DNA of 12,356 nt from Candidatus Omnitrophota bacterium (GTDB lineage: Bacteria; Omnitrophota; Gorgyraeia; 2-02-FULL-51-18; JAGOUK01), in NCBI GenBank assembly GCA_018061225.1, contig JAGOUK010000017.1, positions 1 through 12,356 of the forward strand, read 5' to 3'. A program made the translations under genes and the position numbers. The notes beneath the pieces were generated by a model, which was not told the DNA's origin, did not search any database, and was given only the letters and a program-made list of their open reading frames with translations. Shown one piece after another: positions 7,005 to 12,356 of this stretch; the first letter of the stretch is position 1; every line of letters begins with the position of its first letter.

Positions 7005-8093
7005 TCAGATGTTGCGTTTGATTAGGTAGAGGCCGATGAGGCCGAAGGAGATGTTGGGTAGCCAGGCGGCGGTCATGGGGGTGAGGATGCCGCCTTTGCC
7101 GAGCGCGGTCGAAACCGCGGCGAACGAGTAGAAGATCACGATCACGAGCAGGCCCATGCCGATCGACAGCATCGCCCCGCCGCGGCGAGAAATCAGGGCC
7201 AATGGCGCTGATACGAGCAGCATGACCAGGCACATGAAGGGACTGGAGAGCTTCTCATGCAGGTCGACCAAAAGCCGGCTGGACGCGCGGTAGCCCGTGA
7301 TGCGAGTGCCCTTGATATATTTCCGAAGATTGAAGTAGCTCATATGCTCGGGCTGCGCGTACTGCGTTAAAAAATCCTCAGGACTTTCCTTGATATCCAC
7401 CTCTTTGCGCTCAAGGGTTCTTGGTTTGTCCGTCACATTGCCGCTCTGATCCACGTCGTATTCCAGCACGTCATAAAGCACCCATTGCCCGTTTAGAAAC
7501 ACCCCGCTTCGCGCCGTTGTTTTGGACTTGAGCGTCATGTTGCTGCGGTGCTCGAGTATGATCACGTCGTACATGGAGCGGGTGTTGAGCATCATTTCGC
7601 GGGCATAGACCATGCGGTGACGGTCGGTCAACAGCGTGACGTTTTGGATGGAGCGTTCCTCGATATCGGCGGATTTTTTCTTGATCAGGCCGTATTTGAT
7701 CGAAGAAGTGGTCACGGTTGCCTGCGGCGTGATGGTTTCGTTCATGGCAAACAGGCCAAAGCTGATCACCAAGCCGGCCAGGAAGACGGGTTGGAGGATG
7801 CGGAAACCCGATACGCCGTTGGACTTCATGGCGATGATTTCATTGTGACGGTTCAGAACACCGAGCGCGTACAGCGCCGCCAATAACACCGCCGCAGGCA
7901 GCGTCTGCGCCAGGATCACGGGAATCATCGACAGGTAGTAGAGACCTATGACGCGGTAATCCGCGCCGGCGCCAAGGAATTCGTCCAGCTGATTCAGCAG
8001 ATCCACCACCACGAACATTGCCAAAAAGAAAACCGCGCAAAAAATAAACGGCCGGATAAACGATCTCAGCATATGACGATGGAGCAGGATCAT
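7005..8093 (-). CDS. lptG: LPS export permease LptG (YjgP/YjgQ family)
   Basis: LptG is one of the two inner-membrane subunits of the LptB2FG ABC transporter, which extracts lipopolysaccharide and feeds it to the periplasmic Lpt bridge. I use the ATG at 8093 (MILLHRHMLRSFIRPF, 362 residues). It overlaps the lptF stop as ATGA and puts the usual short cytoplasmic segment before helix 1. The longer frame starting at 8219 would add 42 charged residues lying entirely inside lptF. Topology fits the family: helices near residues 12-34, 47-80 and 98-118, a periplasmic beta-jellyroll of about 150 residues, then helices near 284-302, 305-330 and 338-358. The cytoplasmic coupling segment LGVLNRHNEIIAMKSNGVSGFRI (78-100) is characteristic. 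LptF and LptG are paralogues; the assignment to LptG rests on gene order and this segment. Confidence 0.9.
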   Translation of the reverse strand: MILLHRHMLRSFIRPFIFCAVFFLAMFVVVDLLNQLDEFLGAGADYRVIGLYYLSMIPVILAQTLPAAVLLAALYALGVLNRHNEIIAMKSNGVSGFRILQPVFLAGLVISFGLFAMNETITPQATVTTSSIKYGLIKKKSADIEERSIQNVTLLTDRHRMVYAREMMLNTRSMYDVIILEHRSNMTLKSKTTARSGVFLNGQWVLYDVLEYDVDQSGNVTDKPRTLERKEVDIKESPEDFLTQYAQPEHMSYFNLRKYIKGTRITGYRASSRLLVDLHEKLSSPFMCLVMLLVSAPLALISRRGGAMLSIGMGLLVIVIFYSFAAVSTALGKGGILTPMTAAWLPNISFGLIGLYLIKRNI

Positions 8094-9184
8094 AAGCGGC
8101 CGATCCTTCGGATCAACGCGGTCCCGATCAGCAGGAAGACGATATTTGGCAGATGCATCACGAGCGGCGGGACTGTGCCGTTCCGTGAGACGGCCCCGAC
8201 CCCAATCAAGGCCACCCAATAAACCGTTCCGAGAATTAAAGCGATCGCATAGCCGATCGATTTTTCACTACGGTGCGTTCGGATGCCGAGCGGGATCGCC
8301 AGCAGCGTGAGGATGAAGGGGGACAAGGACATCGCAATTTTTTGATGGATCTCGGTCAGGATGAAATCGTCGACGAAGCCCTCGGACTTTAGCTTTTGAA
8401 AATGCGCCCACAGCTCACGGACCGAGAGCTCCTTCCGTTTTTTCTCAATCTTTGACTTCAGCTTGAAGCCGGACAAGTCCAGCGGAAGATAGTAGGTCCC
8501 AAATTTGAGCTTGTAGAAGCGGCCCGGATTATTGGCATCCGGCTCATCGGTGGTGCCGTTCTCGAGCTTGAGCTTGATGACGTTCTGTTCGGGGATGGGG
8601 ATGAGTTGTCCCGACTCGGCGACGATGGTGCGGGTCGGACCCTTGGGCTGAGGCTGATAGATGCGCACCTGCTGGAGGTGATTGCCCTCGATGCGGTGAA
8701 TGAAGATGACGATGTCCCCGAAACTCTTGATGAAAACACCTTCCTCGAGGGCGGCGGCCGGAGATTTGAGCCCGATCTGTGTAGAAATCTGGCGCATTTT
8801 GAAGTGACTTTGCGATGCGATCTGATCATTGAGAAGAAAAACAAAGCAGGAGGCGGCTGCGGCCATGATGAGCACGGGCCGAATGATGCGCGAAAGGCTG
8901 ATGCCGCTCGCGCGGATGGCGGTGAGTTCGTGATCCGCGCTCAGCCGGCCAAAGGCCAGTAAAACGGCCACCAGCATTGCCATGGGCAGCGTGTAAACGC
9001 ACAGGTAAGGGGCGCTATACGCGATGATTTGGAGGATGGCGATCGGATCGACGCCGCGGTTAAGCACCAAGTCCATCATCTTGGTAAAAATATTGCCCGC
9101 GAGCAGCACAAAGGTCAGGATGGCCATGGTCGCCAAGAAGTTGGAGCGGATCTCCCTGAGTACGTGGTTGCGCAAAATATGCAT
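8090..9184 (-). CDS. lptF: LPS export permease LptF (YjgP/YjgQ family)
   Basis: LptF is the partner of LptG in the LPS-extracting transporter. The 364 residues show the same architecture: helices near 17-38, 46-78 and 102-119, a periplasmic jellyroll region, then three C-terminal helices (about 284-300, 310-331 and 338-358). The coupling segment FGRLSADHELTAIRASGISLSRI (about 78-100) is the conserved YjgP/YjgQ signature that contacts LptB. It begins six bases after the comF stop, and its own stop overlaps lptG, so comF-lptF-lptG is probably one transcript. The ATP-binding subunit LptB is not in the window, which is common because lptB usually lies with lptA/lptC elsewhere. Confidence 0.92.
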   Translation of the reverse strand: MHILRNHVLREIRSNFLATMAILTFVLLAGNIFTKMMDLVLNRGVDPIAILQIIAYSAPYLCVYTLPMAMLVAVLLAFGRLSADHELTAIRASGISLSRIIRPVLIMAAAASCFVFLLNDQIASQSHFKMRQISTQIGLKSPAAALEEGVFIKSFGDIVIFIHRIEGNHLQQVRIYQPQPKGPTRTIVAESGQLIPIPEQNVIKLKLENGTTDEPDANNPGRFYKLKFGTYYLPLDLSGFKLKSKIEKKRKELSVRELWAHFQKLKSEGFVDDFILTEIHQKIAMSLSPFILTLLAIPLGIRTHRSEKSIGYAIALILGTVYWVALIGVGAVSRNGTVPPLVMHLPNIVFLLIGTALIRRIGRL

Positions 9185-9190
9185 GACCGG

Positions 9191-9871
9191 TCAGCCTCGC
9201 GCGATCACCGCGATCGCAACGTGTTCGACGCCATGCCGCTTTAGAAGACGCGCGCAGCCCCGGGCTGTGGCCCCCGTGGTTAGGACGTCATCAGCTAAGA
9301 GAACGGAGCGGCAGTTCTTGAGATCGCGGCTGCGGACTGAGAGTGAGGATTCGGAAGCCGTGAGCCGAAGGTCACGGCGCAAGGAAGTCTGTTTGGCGAC
9401 GGTTCGGATCCGCGTTAATGCTTTGGCCGAAGGGATTCTAAGACGGGAGCTGAGGGCATCGACCCAAACTCCGGAAGACTCGTGTCCCAGCGCCAGAAGA
9501 CCGGCGCGGCGGTGGGAGGGCACCGGTACGATTAAATCAAATCTGCTCATGCGCTCAAGCGGAAGTCTGGCGATCTCAGGCTCCAGCCAGCGGCCCGCGC
9601 GGGGATCGGGGTTGAGTTTAATGCGGTGAATCAGTCGCCGTGCCGCGCTGCCGTACTGGTACAAGGCGAAAAGGTCGTCCAGATCCTCGGGTGAAGTGTC
9701 TCCGGGCGCGGTGTAGCGGCTGGGCCTGAGGCCGTCGTTGCACCCCCGGCACACCACATCAACGGCCGATAGACTCATCGACTGATTGCAGATGAGGCAA
9801 GCGGATGGAAAAATGAGACCCTTGAGGGATGCCAGCCAGGGGCTGGTCCGGGAAGCGAGGAGCTGCGACAT
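9191..9871 (-). CDS. comF: ComF family phosphoribosyltransferase-like protein
   Basis: The 226 residues carry the two parts expected of ComF/GntX proteins. The first is an N-terminal zinc-finger-like Cys4 set, C25-x2-C28 (CLIC) and C41-x2-C44 (CRGC). The second is a type I phosphoribosyltransferase domain with VPVPSHRRAGLLALGHESS (115-133) and the PRPP loop VLLADDVLTTGAT (190-202). ComF is a cytosolic protein needed for DNA uptake in naturally competent bacteria; in many lineages its role is unknown. The usual RGFNQ stretch after VPVP reads LALGHESS here, a diverged version. It is the first gene of the minus-strand operon with lptF and lptG. An AGGA site lies eight bases before the ATG. The family call is good; involvement in competence is not shown by this context. 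Confidence 0.88.
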   Translation of the reverse strand: MSQLLASRTSPWLASLKGLIFPSACLICNQSMSLSAVDVVCRGCNDGLRPSRYTAPGDTSPEDLDDLFALYQYGSAARRLIHRIKLNPDPRAGRWLEPEIARLPLERMSRFDLIVPVPSHRRAGLLALGHESSGVWVDALSSRLRIPSAKALTRIRTVAKQTSLRRDLRLTASESSLSVRSRDLKNCRSVLLADDVLTTGATARGCARLLKRHGVEHVAIAVIARG

Positions 9872-9934
9872 GGGATTTATCCTACCATACCGGACCTTTC
9901 TTGACTTCCCTCAAGCGCCCGCTAGGATACTGAC
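9872..9934. promoter_or_regulatory. Divergent comF/nth start region with mirrored AGGA sites
   Basis: The 63 bp between the two divergent starts must hold both sets of start signals. A 7-bp inverted pair, TATCCTA (9878-9884) and TAGGATA (9923-9929), places an AGGA Shine-Dalgarno-like core seven to eight bases ahead of each ATG. On the + strand, TTGACT (9901-9906), a 16-bp spacer and TAGGAT (9923-9928) resemble a sigma70 promoter for nth. Using it would start transcription almost at the ATG and leave the same bases no role as a ribosome binding site. The promoter call is therefore weak. Confidence 0.35.
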
Positions 9935-10591
9935 ATGACAGTGCAAACTTTTACCAAAGTGTTAGCCCGTCTGAAGCGGGTGGTGAGCCGGTGGGATGCC
10001 CCTGTGGTCACGCTGATTGCCAGCACGGGGGAGGGGCCCTTCCGTGTGCTCATCTCATGTCTTTTGAGTCTTAGGACCAAAGACGAGACCACGGCGGTGG
10101 CGGTGGAGCGCCTTTTTAAGCGGGCTGATACCGCGGAAGCTATTCTTGCGATCCCTGACGGGGATTTGCAGAAGTTGATCTATCCGGTTGGCTTTTATCG
10201 GGTCAAGGCGCGCGTGCTGCATGAGGTCTGCGGTCAGATCCTGGAGGAGTTCGGCGGAAACGTGCCCGATACCATCGAGGACCTGCTTACGCTAAAGGGG
10301 GTCGGCAGGAAGACCGCAAATCTGGTCGTGTCGCAAGGGTGGGATAAGGACGGCATTTGCGTGGATGTTCACGTGCATCGAATCACCAACCGGCTTGGGT
10401 TTGTACGCACCAAAACACCCGATCAAACAGAAACAGCGCTGCGGCAAAAACTACCGCAGCGCTGGTGGAAAACGATCAATCAGATTTTTGTCGCTTTTGG
10501 ACAGAATCACTGCCGTCCGGTGTCGCCTCGTTGCTCAACCTGTCCCGTCGCCGAAGACTGTCAGCGCGTGGGCGTCACCACGACCCGTTAG
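9935..10591 (+). CDS. nth: Endonuclease III (DNA glycosylase/AP lyase)
   Basis: Nth removes oxidised pyrimidines from DNA and nicks the abasic site, initiating base-excision repair. The 218 residues include the helix-hairpin-helix LKGVGRKTANLVV (120-132) with the catalytic lysine K126, the catalytic aspartate D144 in VDVHVHRI, and the C-terminal 4Fe-4S ligands C193-x6-C200-x2-C203-x5-C209. All functional residues are intact. Near residue 45 it reads LLSLRTKDETT where E. coli has a LLSAQATD-type sequence. This resembles archaeal and NTHL1-like members, so the homologue may belong to that branch. It is divergent from comF with a 63-bp gap. Its stop is only 10 bp from the convergent FecR-domain gene, and I see no terminator between them. 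Confidence 0.95.
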   Translation: MTVQTFTKVLARLKRVVSRWDAPVVTLIASTGEGPFRVLISCLLSLRTKDETTAVAVERLFKRADTAEAILAIPDGDLQKLIYPVGFYRVKARVLHEVCGQILEEFGGNVPDTIEDLLTLKGVGRKTANLVVSQGWDKDGICVDVHVHRITNRLGFVRTKTPDQTETALRQKLPQRWWKTINQIFVAFGQNHCRPVSPRCSTCPVAEDCQRVGVTTTR

Positions 10592-10601
10592 CCTTCGATT
10601 T

Positions 10602-11405
10602 TTAGAAGACCACCCGGCCGCTGGCGTTGTTTCCATTCACATCCGCATCCTTCGCTGATCCGTCCAAATCCTTATCAGCGGCATTTCTGGCATCAGCCTT
10701 GGTCTTTTCGATCGCCATCTCGGCATAAGAGATGGGTTTTTTGAGACCATTCAGAGAGGCGATGACACCGTTGATTTCTTCAAATTGAGCGTGAGTCATT
10801 TGCTTGGGCGCATCAGGGCGGGTTCCAGTATGTGCCACGGTGGTTCTTTCGCCGACCATGACCGGGACCACGGCCCCGATATTTTTACCATCCGCCTGAC
10901 GGCCGTTGACGGCAACTTCACCGCGGTAAACGCTGGTCTGTGTCGCGGTCCCGATCTGCTTGACTCCAAAGTAGGTTCCCCGCACTGTCGACACGGCGGT
11001 CGGGGTGACGATGCGGAATTGGGTGCCGGATTCCAGACGGTCCAAGAGCGCGAAGACCTGCCCATGCGTCAGCTCAACATTGATGGCACGGTCCTTGGTG
11101 ATCTGAACCAGGGAATCTCCGGGGATATGGACGATGTTGTTCTTATCCTTGTCAAAGGCGATTTGAACAAAATTGCCGTTCTTCACGTCGATTTGATCGC
11201 CGGCATAAAGAATATCGCCTACTTTGATGGTTTGTTTAACGGACTGCTGCAGCCGAGTCGTGTAGCCCGAGTTTTTTACGGCGATGACTTTTCCGATGGG
11301 TTCGGCAGCGGTTGCGGCATTGGCATTTTGGAGGCCTGTCATGGGGAAACCGGCCAGCAGGATCAAGCCGGCGGCCAGCGTCGTCAAAATTTTTACACTT
11401 TTCAT
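10602..11405 (-). CDS. Secreted FecR-domain protein with acidic C-terminal tail
   Basis: The 267 residues start with a Sec signal peptide: a basic start, a hydrophobic core around residues 7-22, and probable cleavage after ANA at residue 30. The mature protein is therefore exported. The FecR domain spans about 36-170: KVGDILYAGDQIDVKNGNFVQIAF, then ELTHGQVFALLDRL and RIVTPTAVSTVRGTYFGV. There is no N-terminal sigma-factor-binding domain and no neighbouring ECF sigma or TonB receptor, so it is not the classical iron-citrate signalling FecR. Proteins of this layout are secreted or envelope proteins of unknown role. The last 25 residues are Asp/Asn/Gly rich (DKDLDGSAKDADVNGN) and resemble paired calcium-binding loops. 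A strong AGAAGGAG site and a good promoter lie upstream. The function is unknown. Confidence 0.85.
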   Translation of the reverse strand: MKSVKILTTLAAGLILLAGFPMTGLQNANAATAAEPIGKVIAVKNSGYTTRLQQSVKQTIKVGDILYAGDQIDVKNGNFVQIAFDKDKNNIVHIPGDSLVQITKDRAINVELTHGQVFALLDRLESGTQFRIVTPTAVSTVRGTYFGVKQIGTATQTSVYRGEVAVNGRQADGKNIGAVVPVMVGERTTVAHTGTRPDAPKQMTHAQFEEINGVIASLNGLKKPISYAEMAIEKTKADARNAADKDLDGSAKDADVNGNNASGRVVF

Positions 11406-11458
11406 TCCGTGTCTCCTTCTAGGGGTTGATGTGTTTCCCCAAATTCATTCCTGTTCAG

Positions 11459-11487
11459 ACTATACATTGATTACTAACGTCTTTCAA
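11459..11487 (-). promoter_or_regulatory. Sigma70-type promoter for the FecR-domain gene
   Basis: Read on the minus strand, TTGAAA (11487-11482) and TATAGT (11464-11459) are separated by exactly 17 bp, with five of six consensus matches in each box. The surrounding sequence is AT-rich. Transcription would start near 11452, giving a leader of about 47 nt that contains the AGAAGGAG ribosome binding site seven bases ahead of the ATG at 11405. Confidence 0.7.
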
Positions 11488-11533
11488 GAGTCAGGTATTA
11501 GTTTTATTTTAGGACAATACTTAACAAAAATGA

Positions 11534-11563
11534 GTGACAAGCCGGGTCTAGTTATGCTACATT
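11534..11563 (+). promoter_or_regulatory. Possible promoter for the PilZ gene
   Basis: GTGACA (11534-11539) is followed after 18 bp by TACATT (11558-11563), preceded by TGC as in an extended -10 element. The matches are five of six and four of six. It would give a leader of about 24 nt to the ATG at 11594. It is plausible from position but weaker than the opposing promoter. Confidence 0.35.
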
Positions 11564-11593
11564 GCCTGTTATAAGGAAAAGAAAGGGAAGAGC

Positions 11594-11959
11594 ATGTCAA
11601 AATCAATCTCCTTGTCCAAGGCTAAAGACAAACGCCAGTACCCGCGATTCAAGTCCTACCGAGTGATTCGAGCTATCGGACCTCATGGCCGCGAAATCCA
11701 AACGGATTCGGCGCTGATCAATATGTCTGAAGGCGGGCTGCTTTTTTATTCGGTCGAATTGGTCAAGGCGGATACGCACATTGAGATGAACATTGACATC
11801 CCTGAATTCCACAGCTCGATCCGTGTCGGCGCCAAGGTTACTTGGGTGCAGAACGCGACGGAGCGTCCGGGCTCCTATTTTGTCGGCGTCCAATTTGAAG
11901 AGCTGGCCGAACCGCATCGCTCGATGATCAAAAAACTCAACTCAACCTCCGCGGACTGA
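11594..11959 (+). CDS. PilZ domain protein (probable c-di-GMP receptor)
   Basis: This 121-residue single-domain protein carries both c-di-GMP contact motifs of PilZ domains: RxxxR as R14-QYP-R18 in DKRQYPRF, and (D/N)xSxxG as N43-M-S45-E-G-G48. The rest fits the PilZ beta barrel, including the late VGVQFEEL strand. PilZ proteins bind the second messenger and then act on partners in motility, polysaccharide export or transcription. There is no fused output domain, so the partner must be another protein. It is divergent from the FecR-domain gene across 188 bp and is followed after 21 bp by the YgfZ-like gene. The start is preceded by a purine-rich AAGGGA stretch. With both motifs intact, ligand binding is likely; the target pathway cannot be read from the neighbours. 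Confidence 0.92.
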   Translation: MSKSISLSKAKDKRQYPRFKSYRVIRAIGPHGREIQTDSALINMSEGGLLFYSVELVKADTHIEMNIDIPEFHSSIRVGAKVTWVQNATERPGSYFVGVQFEELAEPHRSMIKKLNSTSAD

Positions 11960-11980
11960 GCTTCAGACCCGCCCTTTTCC

Positions 11981-12356
11981 ATGCGCAGATTAAAGGCTTC
12001 CGCGCTTCTGCTCAAGCCGGGAGCCGATAAGTTCATTCAAGCGTACACCACGCAAACACCCGGCTCGTCACGCGGCGCGTTCATAGATGCCAAGGGTAAG
12101 ACCGTTGCTGTTTATGACGGTGTTCGGCTGAACGCCGATGAGTTTGTCGTTGTGATCGCATCGGCTTTCGTCGGTCGGCTCAAACAGCACCTCAAAAATT
12201 ACCTTTTTTTGACGGACGCGGCGCTCATTGACTTACCGCATCATGTCTACTGGGATTTGACCGGAACGGGCGGCCCCTTGGACGCGAATCCTGGCGAAGG
12301 TGCCGATGCGGATTGGGCCATTACCCGCAAAGCAGGGGCCATCCGTATCCTTCGCC
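11981..12356 (+). CDS. ygfZ: YgfZ/GcvT-type folate-binding protein (3' partial)
   Basis: The frame opens at ATG 11981 (MRRLKASALLLKPGADKFIQ) and runs off the right edge after about 125 codons. The pattern matches the N-terminal half of COG0354 proteins: the GADKFIQ motif, then GAFIDAKGKTVAVY (residues 32-45), a DEFVVVIAS strand, and LKQHLKNYLFLTDAALIDL. Family members such as E. coli YgfZ bind tetrahydrofolate and assist assembly or repair of iron-sulfur enzymes. Their diagnostic KGCYxGQE motif lies in the C-terminal half, beyond this window, and so cannot be checked. It follows pilZ by 21 bp in the same frame after a TGA at 11957. No clear ribosome binding site precedes the ATG, and there is no alternative start between the stop and this codon. 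Confidence 0.78.
   Translation, partial: MRRLKASALLLKPGADKFIQAYTTQTPGSSRGAFIDAKGKTVAVYDGVRLNADEFVVVIASAFVGRLKQHLKNYLFLTDAALIDLPHHVYWDLTGTGGPLDANPGEGADADWAITRKAGAIRILR

Noticed and set aside
6809..7021. 70-codon plus-strand frame in the convergent gap
   Set aside because: It spans the imperfect inverted repeat and overlaps the lptG stop, with no ribosome binding site or family features.
8091..8219. Longer lptG start at 8219
   Set aside because: It would place 42 charged residues inside lptF ahead of helix 1. The ATGA-overlapping start at 8093 gives the normal family N-terminus.
9024..9629. 201-codon frame antisense to lptF and comF
   Set aside because: It straddles two well-supported genes on the other strand and is Arg/Ser rich without motifs.
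10592..10601. Terminator between convergent nth and the FecR-domain gene
   Set aside because: There are only 10 bp between the stops, and the short T-run nearby is not preceded by a hairpin.
10785..11429. 214-codon frame antisense to the FecR-domain gene
   Set aside because: The minus strand has a signal peptide, FecR domain, strong ribosome binding site and promoter. The plus-strand frame has none of these.

Overview
The window is dense chromosomal housekeeping sequence from a Gram-negative-type bacterium. The lptF/lptG pair implies lipopolysaccharide export and an outer membrane. The sequence is GC-rich with short gaps, ATGA stop/start overlaps and purine-rich ribosome binding sites. Together with an archaeal/thermophile-like adenosylhomocysteinase and a regulatory-style PTS cluster, this fits an uncultivated lineage such as Omnitrophota, or a deltaproteobacterial-grade genome. 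That placement is inference; there is no rRNA gene or other decisive marker here.

Left block, + strand (1-6522): a partial YvcK/CofD-family protein with membrane helices, HPr, PTS enzyme I and a sugar-phosphate nucleotidyltransferase follow one another with three ATGA overlaps. After 15 bp comes metK, and 37 bp later ahcY. The first three resemble a regulatory phosphotransferase module linked to central carbon or cell-wall control, with no sugar permease (EII) in view. The last two are consecutive steps of the S-adenosylmethionine cycle (SAM synthesis, then SAH hydrolysis).

Convergent gap (6523-7004): about 480 bp without a credible gene. It holds a 109-bp element with 23-bp inverted arms abutting the ahcY stop codon, a small GC-rich hairpin, and a second, imperfect 132-bp inverted repeat just beyond the lptG stop. 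These are the least explained parts of the window.

Minus-strand block (7005-9871): comF-like phosphoribosyltransferase, lptF and lptG, read in that order as one operon. LptF and LptG are the membrane subunits of the LPS transporter LptB2FG.

Right block (9872-12356): an endonuclease III gene (nth, +) diverges from comF and converges on a secreted FecR-domain protein (-). The FecR gene diverges, across a 188-bp AT-rich region with a good sigma70-type promoter, from a PilZ-domain c-di-GMP receptor (+). A YgfZ/GcvT-type folate-binding protein follows PilZ and runs off the right edge.

I see no CRISPR array, transposase, tRNA, rRNA or recognisable riboswitch, and no evidence for a wholly new multi-gene system. 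The points most worth a second look are the convergent-gap repeats, the membrane-anchored YvcK fused into a PTS operon, and the acidic Ca-loop-like tail of the FecR protein.
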